This document shows positions 17,046-25,997 of a stretch of 52,202 nt of DNA, in pieces. The stretch comes from a bacterium (GTDB taxonomy: Bacteria > Fidelibacterota > UBA8477 > JABMPR01): NCBI GenBank assembly GCA_013202895.1, contig JABMPR010000121.1, positions 1 to 52,202 of the forward strand. The letters run 5' to 3'. The notes under the pieces are model-generated. The model was not told the DNA's origin. It did not search any database and saw only the letters and a program-made list of their open reading frames with translations. Each line of letters opens with the position of its first letter. The first letter of the stretch is position 1. The position numbers were made by a program, and so were the translations under genes.

Positions 17046-18993
17046 GTTGCCGCCAGGTTGATTTGATCCTTGATAAATAAGTCTCTATCACCCAAAGTAC
17101 GAGCAATATACTCAGTAAAAAGGGCCATAATGCAGTACCGGATCTATGATCCAATATTTCAGTCACCAAATCTTCATGCTGCTCACTCACATACATCTCG
17201 GAGTTGTCAAGGCCATAGGATCTACTGTGTGCCTGTGCTTCATGAGTCGTGATATTTACGGCCATTGGCTGCAATACCTGACGTCCACGCGTGAGTCGAT
17301 ATACTCCAGGAATGTTTGTATGCGGATAGTGAATAATATAATTAGGATCTGGCGATAAGAAATCCACCGTTCCATCTGGTCGCTGAATACTATAAGGTGT
17401 GTTGGTTCCTTCTTGAGCATTGGGATTGAAATGCAGAGTATCACCGATCTCAACATTGAACAGAGTAGTCTGATCTTTCAACTCCTGAGATTGACAAAGT
17501 TGAAGCATGAGAGCCGGGAACATCCCCAATAGGGGTAAATTGTTTGCTTCAATTCCAAAATCTGTATTGAACCAGATCGTTCTTCCATCTCCCCACTTAG
17601 CCATTCCTAGAAATGGTTGATCATCTAGATAGCGAATCCAGGTTTTTTCCAGCTCGTTGCCGCTGCTTGAGTAGCGGCTATAAATTTTTAGTCTATCCTG
17701 AGCGATTGCAGCCTTTAAGGGTTCCTGTTTTAAGTCATTTCCCGCTGTCTGCGTAAGATAGAGTCCCAGGGGAGAGCGATTTTGAGTCTTAGTAAGCGGA
17801 GCATTAAAACCAAGCAATTCCAGCATATGAGGACCACCATCCCCAAAGAGGATTAGCTGTCCTCCCGCAGCATTAAAGGCTTTGAGACGGTTCCAGTTAT
17901 ACTCAACCAATCGACTGGCATCTTCCACGATGACAGTACCACCCTGACTCAGATTCAGATTATCGATTTCACTATAATCGGTTAGGTGAATTTCCAGGTT
18001 CAGATTCATTTCTTCAACCGCTGTTTCTATTATTCGCCAGAAATCTGGTGATTTCGATGAGCGTAGAATCTGGACCGGAATGTTCCCACCTGCCGGTAAA
18101 ATAAAATGCCTAACATCGTTGAAATTATGTACATCCCGACTTAATTCCAGACGGCCCTCCTGGAAACCAGATTCTAGTACGCGAGCACTCAATTCTACAA
18201 AATTAGCTCCAGGTTCAATGACAACCTGGTTTTGCCTGCTCTCATTGATTAAAAGTTCCAGACTAGCTGTCTCCAGATCAGCATTCGCATGCTCTATCCC
18301 AACTTGAAGTTTGTATTCTACTGCCTGTCTTAATCCCCTTTCGGGCAAATCTACTGAGGATATTCCCATATCATTCTGAATTGGCTTCCACAGCAGATAC
18401 TTATTCCACTCAGTCAAATTTTCGAGCTTGTTTTCGACATCCTGTCCATCGCCAAGCCACACAATTGATTTCCAGCGAAAGGGTTCCAGATCAATTTGTT
18501 GAGACAATCGGGCTTCAAGGTCACCAGCATACACTCCTGAATATGCCGGGGTGATTTCCTGGTGAGAATCTTTTAGTTCGAGATCAGTGATGCCCATGAA
18601 AACCAGTTTAAAACCCTTTTCTTTGAGTTCTGAGCTAAATTTTTGCAACCAGGATCCTGTCAGAGCTTCGTAATTCGCCCTGCTTGAAGCGCTATTATCC
18701 AGGGCAAAGACCAACAGGTCCACAGATTGGGTATTGATACTGAATCCACTTCTAAGGTTTAGGTTTGGACGAGCGAAAGCCAGGATGATAAGCAGAATCA
18801 TCAAAGTGCGTATAATCAATAGGATTAATTGCTTAACATTGAATTTCTTCAGGGCATCCTGTTCGAGCAGCTTTAAGAATTTTAAGGATGGGAAATCAAT
18901 CAGTTTACTTTTGCGTTTGGCCAACAAATGGATAATTACCGGCAAACTCATCAGTGGAAGAAACCAAAGAAATATGGGGCTTAGAAAAGTCAT
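17038..18993 (-). CDS. BatA-like membrane protein with VWA-type domain
   Basis: A 651-residue protein. The N-terminus (about 1-75) has two transmembrane helices around IIHLLAKRKSKLIDFPSLKFLKLLE (read in parts, IIHLLAKRK and FPSLKFLKLL), the signature of the aerotolerance BatA N-terminal domain. A VWA-like segment follows, with the degenerate MIDAS start ALDNSASS. A long beta-rich periplasmic region comes next, with a GATase1-like stretch (GGQLILFGDGG), and a last transmembrane helix (FLLSILLVLWVIE) near the C-terminus. BatA-type proteins usually sit with a MoxR ATPase and DUF58 protein; neither is here. The function is unknown, with an envelope-stress or envelope-complex role inferred only from the family. 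Confidence 0.85.
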   Translation of the reverse strand: MTFLSPIFLWFLPLMSLPVIIHLLAKRKSKLIDFPSLKFLKLLEQDALKKFNVKQLILLIIRTLMILLIILAFARPNLNLRSGFSINTQSVDLLVFALDNSASSRANYEALTGSWLQKFSSELKEKGFKLVFMGITDLELKDSHQEITPAYSGVYAGDLEARLSQQIDLEPFRWKSIVWLGDGQDVENKLENLTEWNKYLLWKPIQNDMGISSVDLPERGLRQAVEYKLQVGIEHANADLETASLELLINESRQNQVVIEPGANFVELSARVLESGFQEGRLELSRDVHNFNDVRHFILPAGGNIPVQILRSSKSPDFWRIIETAVEEMNLNLEIHLTDYSEIDNLNLSQGGTVIVEDASRLVEYNWNRLKAFNAAGGQLILFGDGGPHMLELLGFNAPLTKTQNRSPLGLYLTQTAGNDLKQEPLKAAIAQDRLKIYSRYSSSGNELEKTWIRYLDDQPFLGMAKWGDGRTIWFNTDFGIEANNLPLLGMFPALMLQLCQSQELKDQTTLFNVEIGDTLHFNPNAQEGTNTPYSIQRPDGTVDFLSPDPNYIIHYPHTNIPGVYRLTRGRQVLQPMAVNITTHEAQAHSRSYGLDNSEMYVSEQHEDLVTEILDHRSGTALWPFLLSILLVLWVIETYLSRIKSTWRQHV

Positions 18994-19013
18994 TCGATTC
19001 GATCAGACGTGAA

Positions 19014-19601
19014 TTACAACAAGCTCGTCAGGCTTAATAGCCCACCGGACAAGAGAGGTATCAAAAAATTGTCATCAAGATTTAGCGGTAATGCTTCAGC
19101 TACTGTCACCCCAATTGCGACAAGGATATTCGTAAAAATATTCGCAGGGAAAAACAAAAATAGGATTAACACGGTCACAACAAAGAAGGCACTACTACCC
19201 TCAACTGACTTTGCCAGGAATTGATGCTTTCCGAAGGGAATGCCGATCAGTGCTGCAAAAGTATCAGAGACAGAGAGTATCAATAATGATGGAACGGCAA
19301 TCTCTCTGGGGAATAAAAAAATGCATAGCACTGTACCGGTAAAAACGTAGGTCGCCCCGGTCAGGTTATTATGTTCATGGTCCCTGAGCGAGCTCCCAAA
19401 AACGCGGATAAAAAGATTTCTACTTGAGGATAAATGTAATCTAAGATATTCCGTAATCAGGAATCCTGTTGCTATAATAATCACACTGTACAGCATGATA
19501 TTTCTCTCAAAAACAAACCAATATAGTAGTGGAATAGCGCTACTGCCAAGGTGGATGGCTTTTCTCACTAACTCAGGACTATGAATCTTGGATGTTGTCA
19601 T
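19014..19601 (-). CDS. Dolichol/phytol kinase-like (CTP-type) membrane protein
   Basis: A 195-residue polytopic membrane protein with about five or six hydrophobic helices. The start ELVRKAIHLGSSAIPLLYW, the central NNLTGATYVFTGTVLC, SVSDTFAALIG with its Asp, and the kinase-type KSVEGSSAF are features of the dolichol kinase (SEC59)/phytol kinase/phosphatidate cytidylyltransferase-like family. Such enzymes phosphorylate a lipid alcohol, often with CTP. It sits 3 bases after rpe and 20 before the BatA-like gene. The lipid substrate is unknown; a phytol, polyprenol or diacylglycerol kinase are all possible. Confidence 0.8.
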   Translation of the reverse strand: MTTSKIHSPELVRKAIHLGSSAIPLLYWFVFERNIMLYSVIIIATGFLITEYLRLHLSSSRNLFIRVFGSSLRDHEHNNLTGATYVFTGTVLCIFLFPREIAVPSLLILSVSDTFAALIGIPFGKHQFLAKSVEGSSAFFVVTVLILFLFFPANIFTNILVAIGVTVAEALPLNLDDNFLIPLLSGGLLSLTSLL

Positions 19602-19604
19602 TGA

Positions 19605-20273
19605 TTAACCGTTTAGGAGCGCAAGCAGGTTTATATAATTTTCTCCTGGCGGAGCGGAAGCGTTAAAAACAGCAGAACCAGCAACAAATCGATCAATACC
19701 GATCTGATTCAGAGAACCAATGGTTTGCTGATTTATACCTCCATCAATTTCGACCAACACATCATTATCTTCCAATAATGGTCGAAGCTGTGCCAGGTCA
19801 TTGAGAACACTGGGGATAAACGATTGACCACCAAAACCAGGGAATACAGACATTATGAGCAACTGGTCCATCTGGTCTAGGTAGGGCACAACCAGCTCAA
19901 GTTTTTCATCGGGGTTTACAACCAAACCAGCTTTTGAGCCAAGACTTTTGATTGCCTTGAGGGTATCTGCTACAGATTCACAGGTTGAAGGATGCACCAG
20001 AACAACATCTGCTCCAGCTGAAATAAAACTTTCAAGATATTTGTCTGGATTTGAGATCATCAGGTGTGCTTCCAATTCCAGATCAGTCATTTTTCGGATT
20101 GCTTTCACAACCAGGGGTCCAAAAGTCAAATTTGGTACATAATGTCCATCCATCACATCCAAATGGAGGACCTCTCCTCCAGCCGCAACGATAGAATTAA
20201 TTTGCTCGCCTAATCGGGAAAAATCTGCAGACAGAACAGAGGGCGATATTTTGGGGGGGGTCCCGGGGATCAT
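19605..20273 (-). CDS. rpe: Ribulose-phosphate 3-epimerase
   Basis: A 222-residue TIM-barrel enzyme interconverting ribulose-5-phosphate and xylulose-5-phosphate in the pentose phosphate pathway. Signatures are SPSVLSADFSRLGEQI (11-26), LHLDVMDGHYVPNLTFGP with metal-binding His/Asp, EAHLMI, MSVFPGFGGQSFIP, VEIDGGIN with Asp, and FVAGSAVF. The length is normal. The start overlaps the PASTA gene stop by 4 bases. A tract of eight C (coding strand, complement of 20253-20260) lies just after the start codon, encoding Pro-Pro. Confidence 0.97.
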   Translation of the reverse strand: MIPGTPPKISPSVLSADFSRLGEQINSIVAAGGEVLHLDVMDGHYVPNLTFGPLVVKAIRKMTDLELEAHLMISNPDKYLESFISAGADVVLVHPSTCESVADTLKAIKSLGSKAGLVVNPDEKLELVVPYLDQMDQLLIMSVFPGFGGQSFIPSVLNDLAQLRPLLEDNDVLVEIDGGINQQTIGSLNQIGIDRFVAGSAVFNASAPPGENYINLLALLNG

Positions 20274-21001
20274 TCGAATTCTTTTGTAATCATGAGATCA
20301 ACATAGACCTGGCGTTCCCTGGGGAAGACTTTTCCTGGTGCAATGGATTGTAAAACTACCGTGCCAGGCAATAGTTCTGTGTCAAGTGAATATTGGATTT
20401 CTCCCAGGCTAAAACCACTTCTCTCCAACAATTTTCTGGCATCTTTGAGACCCTTATTGAGTACGGATGGCATGATCTTTTTAAGATTTCTTTTTCCGAG
20501 GCTGACTGTCAAAGTGATGGAATCCCCGGGTGCTACCGGTAGACCTGCCGGGATTGACTGGCCCACCACCACGGTCTTTTCATAAAGATCTGATGAATCT
20601 AGTGTAACTTCTGCTAGAAATAGCCCGAGTTGATCCAGAGCAATGGTAGCTTGCCGTTGGGTAATGGCAATTAGATCGGGCATCTCAAGTTTGGCAGGGG
20701 GTAAACTGATAGTGAGTTGAATCTTCCTGTTTTCCTTCACCATTTGCCCAGCTTCCGGATATTGATCCATGATAAAACCGCCAGGAATGTCGCGTCTAAA
20801 AATCGTATCCTTGATGGTAAATGCCAGCTGCCTTTCATTAAGAATTTGGGTGGCTTTCTCAAGATCAGTATGTGTTAGGCTAGGGACACGAATCTCATCA
20901 TTCCAGTTCACATATAGGGGCAAAATGATACTATTGAGGATAAGGGCAGAAATCAAGCCCACACCTGCAAATATGATCAAATAGTCGCGTAATAGCTTCA
21001 T
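20270..21001 (-). CDS. Membrane-anchored protein with three PASTA repeats
   Basis: A 243-residue protein with a single N-terminal transmembrane helix (LIIFAGVGLISALILNSIIL) and three PASTA domains at about 37-100, 104-170 and 172-240. Each begins with a 'P-x-L/V ... A ... L' unit (RVPSLTHTDLEKATQIL, MPDLIAITQRQATIAL, MPSVLNKGLKDARKLL) and ends with a pattern like GSxVxxQSxxPG. PASTA repeats bind peptidoglycan or beta-lactams in Ser/Thr kinases and PBPs, but no kinase or PBP domain is present. The gene overlaps rsmB and rpe by 4 bases each. A cell-wall-related role is inferred from the domain only. Confidence 0.9.
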   Translation of the reverse strand: MKLLRDYLIIFAGVGLISALILNSIILPLYVNWNDEIRVPSLTHTDLEKATQILNERQLAFTIKDTIFRRDIPGGFIMDQYPEAGQMVKENRKIQLTISLPPAKLEMPDLIAITQRQATIALDQLGLFLAEVTLDSSDLYEKTVVVGQSIPAGLPVAPGDSITLTVSLGKRNLKKIMPSVLNKGLKDARKLLERSGFSLGEIQYSLDTELLPGTVVLQSIAPGKVFPRERQVYVDLMITKEFE

Positions 21002-22326
21002 AATGATTTTCTAATTTTTACTGCAAACATGCCATCCATACCGTGAATCCAGGGTAATGTAGCCAGAGCACCCCGTTCATCAATATATGGTTTAAGTTTC
21101 TCGTCGCTAATACTATCAATTTCAGCGTTATCAAGGATTCTAAGCACCGAATCAACCAGATCCCAGTTCTCCTCCGGTTCCAGGGTGCAGGTTGCATATA
21201 CCAGATGCCCACCCGCTCTAAGGGATTTCCAGCAATTCTGAAAGATTCTGGATTGGATTCCCACAAGAGAGGCTTCATCTGTCACCTGGTGCTTCCAACG
21301 TGCATCGGGACGTCGATTCAAGACCCCAGTCCCGGAACAGGGCACATCCAAAAGGATACGGTTTGCATCCGGCAGTCTTTGAGATGCGGCATCTAGATGC
21401 TGCACTGATATCCCTTTTAGTCCAAGTCGCCTAATCGTTTCAGAGACTTTTTCCAGCCTTGAACTACTCGCATCAATTGCAATTATATCAGCCTGTCCAC
21501 CTGTGAGCTCATAAAGCATTGACATTTTTCCTCCAGGAGCGGCGCAAGCATCTACGATAATGTCATCGGTTTGGGGATCCAAAATATGAGGGATTAGTCC
21601 TGCAGCAAGATCCTGGAAAGAAAACCAGCCCTGGCGAAATTCGTTTGAATTGAGTAGTAAGCCACCGCCATCAACCTCATAGAAATTCTCCAATAGTGTG
21701 GAAGAAGCGAATCTTATACTATTCGAGTGTAGAAAGCCCTCAAATTCTGACTGATCTACCAGCAGCGTATTTCGACGAATCCAGGTTTTTGGTACTGAAT
21801 TGTTGTGTTCACAGAGGGCGGCAACCTCAGATTCGGTGTAGCGTGACAACCATTTTTGCAGCATCCATTTAGGGTGTGATGTTTCCACAGAAAGACGTTC
21901 CAAAGGATCATCAATTGCTTCTAGAATGGTGTCCAGTTGAAGTATTTGCATTTGTCTTAAAATTGCATTTACCAGATTAGCAGCTCCAGGCTGCTTAACT
22001 CGTTTGCAGAGATCAACGGTTTCATGGATTGCCGCATGGTCAGCGGTTTGCATGTATTTAAGTTGAAAAGTACCCATACGGAGTAAAACTTTCACTGCAT
22101 GTTGAGTCTTTTTATAGCGTCCTTTAAATGCGGTCCGAATCAGGGCGTCCAGTTGGAGTTTCATACGGGTGGTCCCATAAACCAGCTCCGTGGTCCAGCG
22201 TTTTTCTGGAGGTGAGAGTGTGCTCCTATTTAAGGCAACGTATAAGAGATCATTTATGTATGAAGAGCTATCCTTCTCAGCCGCCAGGAGGGTTTTGTGA
22301 GCCAAAATACGAGGAGCACTAGCCAA
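20998..22326 (-). CDS. rsmB: 16S rRNA (cytosine-967-C5)-methyltransferase RsmB
   Basis: A 442-residue protein with an NusB-like N-terminal helical domain (about 1-140, including AIHETVDLCKRV and NLVNAILR) and a C-terminal SAM-dependent RNA m5C methyltransferase. SAM binding is shown by DACAAPGGKMSML and the catalytic cysteines by DVPCSGTGVLNRRPDARWK and YATCTLEPEEN. It methylates C967 of 16S rRNA in E. coli (Sun/RsmB). It overlaps fmt by 8 bases, the common def-fmt-rsmB order. Confidence 0.95.
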   Translation of the reverse strand: MASAPRILAHKTLLAAEKDSSSYINDLLYVALNRSTLSPPEKRWTTELVYGTTRMKLQLDALIRTAFKGRYKKTQHAVKVLLRMGTFQLKYMQTADHAAIHETVDLCKRVKQPGAANLVNAILRQMQILQLDTILEAIDDPLERLSVETSHPKWMLQKWLSRYTESEVAALCEHNNSVPKTWIRRNTLLVDQSEFEGFLHSNSIRFASSTLLENFYEVDGGGLLLNSNEFRQGWFSFQDLAAGLIPHILDPQTDDIIVDACAAPGGKMSMLYELTGGQADIIAIDASSSRLEKVSETIRRLGLKGISVQHLDAASQRLPDANRILLDVPCSGTGVLNRRPDARWKHQVTDEASLVGIQSRIFQNCWKSLRAGGHLVYATCTLEPEENWDLVDSVLRILDNAEIDSISDEKLKPYIDERGALATLPWIHGMDGMFAVKIRKSL

Positions 22327-23257
22327 GATGGTCCCCTATCTGCATAGGGTTTCCCCTAAGATATGAATCGGCCTGCATCGCCTTCTTACTTTCAGGTTGT
22401 ACATAATTGATGATGAGCGAGCCCATACCACAGGCAACGGTAAAGGAATCTGGGGCAAGCGAAATAACGGTGCCTGGCTTTCCAACTAAATTGCTTAATT
22501 CTGTCGAAAGTAATTTGAGCCGAGATCCATTTCTATAAGTGAATGCTCCAGGTGTAGGTGCAAATGCCCTCACGCGGTTGTGACATTTTTCCGCGCTTTC
22601 TTCGAAGTTTAATAATTGCATATCTGAGGTGACTTTAGGAGCGGGTGTAGATAGTGAGTTATCCTGTTCTCCCTCGACCACTTTTCCAGAAGCGATATAA
22701 TTCAGCGTATCCAAGACTAGATCTGCCCCAAGATTGCATAGCTTGTTATACAGCGTTTGGAGGTTGTCATCTTCCTTGATTGGTATTTTGGATTGTAGAA
22801 TGATATTACCTGTATCCACCCTCCGTTTTAGAAAAAAAGTAGTCACGCCACTTTCACGATCTCCATTCAACAAGGCCCAATGAATAGGGGCAGCACCGCG
22901 GTATCTGGGCAAAAGTGATGCGTGCAAATTGATTGAACCAAACCGCGGTAATGTAAATACATCCACTGGAAGAATCTGAAATGCTACCACAACGATTAAA
23001 TCGGGCAAAAGACTTTTGATTTCCGAAATAAATGCCGAGTCCTTTAAATTCTCTGGTTGGCTGATGGGGAGTCCAAGGGCTTGGGCAGTTTGTTTGACTG
23101 CAGATGATCGCAGCTTTCGACCTCGCCCCTGTTGTTTGTCTGGAATCGTTACTACGAGTTGAATCTGGTGAATACTACTGTGCAGTTTTTCCAATGCGGG
23201 CACGGCAAAATCCGGGGTACCCATGAAAACAATTTTTAGTGGAGTTGTTGGGTTCAT
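22319..23257 (-). CDS. fmt: Methionyl-tRNA formyltransferase
   Basis: A 312-residue enzyme that formylates initiator Met-tRNA using 10-formyl-THF. The start IVFMGTPDFAVPALEKL, the catalytic segment INLHASLLPRYRGAAPIHWALLNGD (read as NLHASLLPRYRG plus AAPIHWALLNGD, with the Asn/His core) and VTTFFLKRRVDTGNI are diagnostic. The C-terminal OB-like domain (from about 205) is present (RVRAFAPTPGAFTY). The usual active-site Asp falls in the VDTGNI region. It lies about 200 bases downstream of def with no gene seen between. Confidence 0.97.
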   Translation of the reverse strand: MNPTTPLKIVFMGTPDFAVPALEKLHSSIHQIQLVVTIPDKQQGRGRKLRSSAVKQTAQALGLPISQPENLKDSAFISEIKSLLPDLIVVVAFQILPVDVFTLPRFGSINLHASLLPRYRGAAPIHWALLNGDRESGVTTFFLKRRVDTGNIILQSKIPIKEDDNLQTLYNKLCNLGADLVLDTLNYIASGKVVEGEQDNSLSTPAPKVTSDMQLLNFEESAEKCHNRVRAFAPTPGAFTYRNGSRLKLLSTELSNLVGKPGTVISLAPDSFTVACGMGSLIINYVQPESKKAMQADSYLRGNPMQIGDHLG

Positions 23258-23457
23258 TTTTCACTCATTAACCAGGAAGTGTGAATAATTGGATTATGCA
23301 AATAAAACCGGGACTGGATCTTAGTGACATGGAAGTCCAAAAGGCCTGGGCGTTTGAAATAGCTTTTGATCTACTGCTCATCAATACTCACCCCGGCAGT
23401 CCTCAATATACAGCTCATTGGTAATGATGTTCTCTGGATAGCAGCAATTCAAGTCGC

Positions 23458-23997
23458 TCAGAGTTCGAAATTTTCGGAAGCCTCTACCCCTATTTCGCCG
23501 CTGGCAATTTTCTTGAGTGTTTTTTTTAACAGAGAGCGCTTCAGGGGACTCAGATGGTCAATAAAAAGTCGGCTCTCGAGATGATCATACTCATGTTGAA
23601 TCACACGGGCATGAAAACCATCCACTTCCTCATCAATAATGTCACCTTCAAGATTTTGATAGGTGAGCCTAATACTTATGGGACGCTCAACAATCTCACG
23701 AATGGTAGGAATACTCAGGCAACCCTCTTCGTATTCGTCCTTGACTTCATTAAACTCGTAAATACGTGGGTTGATATAGATGCGCTTTTTTTCAGATTCA
23801 TCGATCGGTGTGAGATCGATAACAAAAAGTCGGATCGATTTTCCGATTTGAGGTGCTGCCAGACCGATTCCTTCAGCAGCATACATGCTTTCAAACATAT
23901 TGGAGACGATTTCACGAATGGGATCATCAATTTCAGAAATTTCCTCGGTTTTTTTCCGAAGTATATCTTTTCCGTATGTCTGAATCTCCAGCAGCAT
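23458..23997 (-). CDS. def: Peptide deformylase
   Basis: A 179-residue metalloenzyme that removes the N-formyl group from nascent proteins. All three motifs are intact: GIGLAAPQIG (43-52), EGCLSIP (91-97, metal ligand Cys93) and QHEYDHL (134-140, ligands His135 and His139, catalytic Glu136). The segment between motifs I and II is short, as in common bacterial forms. It starts 3 bases after the yajC stop and forms a unit with it. Confidence 0.97.
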   Translation of the reverse strand: MLLEIQTYGKDILRKKTEEISEIDDPIREIVSNMFESMYAAEGIGLAAPQIGKSIRLFVIDLTPIDESEKKRIYINPRIYEFNEVKDEYEEGCLSIPTIREIVERPISIRLTYQNLEGDIIDEEVDGFHARVIQHEYDHLESRLFIDHLSPLKRSLLKKTLKKIASGEIGVEASENFEL

Positions 23998-24000
23998 GCT

Positions 24001-24312
24001 CTACTTTGTTTTCACCGTAGTTATGGCGTTTCTACCTACATGCAACTTTGTATCAGTTGCAGTTTTAATCAATAGAATGTCATTGTCCTTGATCCCCTCA
24101 ACAGTTCCATGAATTCCGCCTGAAGTAATCACGTGATCACCTTTTTTAACCTCGGACCGCATCTTCTCAGATTCCTTCTGGCGTTTGGATTGAGGTCGGA
24201 TGAGCAAAAAATAGAATACCCCAAACATTAAAATTATTGGCAGAAAACTTAAAATTGGATTTCCGGCTTCGCCGCCGGCTGGGGATGACATGAGTAAAAT
24301 GTTTGCGATCAT
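24001..24312 (-). CDS. yajC: Preprotein translocase accessory subunit YajC
   Basis: A 103-residue protein with one transmembrane helix (ILSFLPIILMFGVFYFLLIRP) followed by the YajC signature QSKRQKESEKMRSEVKKGDHVITSGGIHG and IKDNDILLIKT (given here in parts). YajC associates with the SecDF complex in the inner membrane. AAGGAG lies rather far (about 14 bases) upstream of the ATG. No secD/secF is next to it; the neighbour is def. Confidence 0.95.
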   Translation of the reverse strand: MIANILLMSSPAGGEAGNPILSFLPIILMFGVFYFLLIRPQSKRQKESEKMRSEVKKGDHVITSGGIHGTVEGIKDNDILLIKTATDTKLHVGRNAITTVKTK

Positions 24313-24392
24313 AATAATGTTTAAAACTCCTTAATATTTATAAACCGCGCTAATCTAAACGGGTGCCTAGACCTATCCAACCTGCTAAACCA

Positions 24393-24430
24393 TAATACCT
24401 GCTGAAAAACTGCTTTTTCAGCAGGTATTA
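24393..24430. repeat. 17-bp perfect inverted repeat with four-base loop
   Basis: TAATACCTGCTGAAAAA (24393-24409) pairs with its full complement at 24414-24430 around the loop CTGC. It lies between the small secreted protein gene and yajC. No T-run follows on either strand, so it is not a standard intrinsic terminator. It may be a transcript-stabilising or protein-binding hairpin, or a miniature repeat with other copies elsewhere in the genome. Confidence 0.85.
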
Positions 24431-24563
24431 CTCATCTTAAAGGCTACTCCCAAATTCTTCAGTAATGATTATTTAATTAATAATTTAGGTTGTATCCAGT
24501 GGGGATCTAGAATACTACACTATCCTGGTGTGAGTAAGAATCAGGTAATAAAGCACCGAGCTT

Positions 24564-24989
24564 TTACAAAAACTCCAAACATTCCTCCCACCATGAGCCA
24601 AAGCTTCGACTTTTTCGAACGATAGCATCAATGCTGCAAGGTGCCGGAGCGACAGCAATTGTGGTTTCTATTTTTTTATAGCGTACATCCATTTCCACCC
24701 ATAGGGTTTCAATTTTGCTGGAGGTCTGATTAGCTATGGCTGCGGCAGCACCAAAGGCAAAACCTATATCCTCATTTTCGGTGTTACGATGTCCATGAAT
24801 TCTAATCTTGAGTGTTCTCCCATACATATAATCTTCTGACAGGTTAACCGATATTAGCGTAGGGGCTGTACGATTTCGTGCAAAATATTTTTCAACCGTT
24901 GTTGCAATGTGCTGGTCGCGAATTTGTGCCTGTAATAGCAAAGGCATTGTGATAATAACTGTGGTCAGCCAAATTAATGATAATCTCAA
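24564..24989 (-). CDS. Small secreted protein of unknown function
   Basis: The longest reading frame starts at 25076, but its first 29 residues look non-coding. I prefer the TTG at 24989, preceded by GAAGGGA, because it gives a signal peptide (RLSLIWLTTVIITMPLLLQAQ). The mature protein, about 120 residues, mixes beta strands (LISVNLSEDYMYGRTLKIRIHG) and a Trp-containing region with two Cys residues near CSIDAIV and WEECLEF. I do not recognise the family. It stands between yajC and the divergent peroxiredoxin gene, and no partner is suggested by context. Confidence 0.55.
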   Translation of the reverse strand: MRLSLIWLTTVIITMPLLLQAQIRDQHIATTVEKYFARNRTAPTLISVNLSEDYMYGRTLKIRIHGHRNTENEDIGFAFGAAAAIANQTSSKIETLWVEMDVRYKKIETTIAVAPAPCSIDAIVRKSRSFGSWWEECLEFL

Positions 24990-25285
24990 GTTAGATTCCC
25001 TTCTCTCCCGATGGTCCGTGTAATCAGTGATATCGCAGGCGAGTTTACGACAATGCGGCATCATAATCCAATACAAATATTCCTAAAATTCTATTGTCGC
25101 TGTAAATTTGATTATTCAATATTCCCGTCTACGATCTATAGCAAATATTATGTTGGAACAGACATTAAGCAGTTCAATAATGCTTGCGACCCTAACTTCG
25201 GGGAATATATTAATAGGAATGATTACTATTTATACAAAAATATTTCAATAACCCCAAAAAAACAATTTTCAATCAGGAGGAAAAA

Positions 25286-25930
25286 ATGTTAGTAACAAAT
25301 CCCGCTCCCCAATTCACAGCAACAGCAATCATGGGTGATAATTCATTTAAAGAAATCAGTTTATCTGATTACAAGGGTAAGAAGGTTGTATTATTCTTCT
25401 ATCCCCTTGATTTCACATTTGTCTGTCCAACAGAAATACTGGCATTCAATCATCGACTGGCAGATTTCGAAAAACGAGGAGTTCAGGTCCTTGGTTGCTC
25501 GGTTGATTCTAAATGGAGCCACTTTGGGTGGAAAAATACACCTATAAACAATGGTGGAATTGGTGATATCAAATACCCAATTCTAGCTGATATCGATAAG
25601 AGTATTGCCAGAGCCTATGATGTTCTAAAAGGCTCTATACCTGCCGCAGTTTTGACTGATGAAGGTGAAGAAGAAACAAGCATAGGTGGTGATGTGGCTC
25701 TGCGCGCTTCTTTTCTTATCGATGAGGAAGGAACAGTCCGGCATGCGGTTATCAATGATCTACCTTTAGGTCGGAATATTGATGAGATGCTGCGGATGGT
25801 AGATGCGCTTGCATTTAATCAGGAACATGGCGAAGTATGTCCTGCTGGATGGCAGGAAGGTGATGCGACGATGAAAGAGAACTTTGAGAGCGTTGCGTCC
25901 TACCTGGAAAACAATGCTGATAAACTTTAA
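25286..25930 (+). CDS. Typical 2-Cys peroxiredoxin (Prx1/AhpC group)
   Basis: A 214-residue thiol peroxidase that reduces hydrogen peroxide and organic peroxides. The peroxidatic Cys47 lies in [14 protein letters not shown] and the resolving Cys185 in HGEVCPAGW near the C-terminus, the arrangement of typical 2-Cys peroxiredoxins that work as dimers with thioredoxin- or AhpF-like reductants. The start has a strong AGGAGG just before it. No ahpF or thioredoxin gene is adjacent. Its own strand and terminator make it a single-gene unit. Confidence 0.96.
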   Translation: MLVTNPAPQFTATAIMGDNSFKEISLSDYKGKKVVLFFYPLDFTFVCPTEILAFNHRLADFEKRGVQVLGCSVDSKWSHFGWKNTPINNGGIGDIKYPILADIDKSIARAYDVLKGSIPAAVLTDEGEEETSIGGDVALRASFLIDEEGTVRHAVINDLPLGRNIDEMLRMVDALAFNQEHGEVCPAGWQEGDATMKENFESVASYLENNADKL

Positions 25931-25947
25931 TCGTTTATCCCAATAAT

Positions 25948-25977
25948 AAAAAAGCTCCTGCATGCAGGAGCTTTTTT
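25948..25977. terminator. Bidirectional intrinsic terminator after the peroxiredoxin gene and frr
   Basis: A 30-base perfect palindrome with A6 and T6 ends around GCTCCTGCATGCAGGAGC. It has a 13-bp stem and a CATG loop. It sits between convergent genes (peroxiredoxin on + and frr on -) and can serve both. Confidence 0.92.
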
Positions 25978-25997
25978 TATATCATAATAAATGATCT

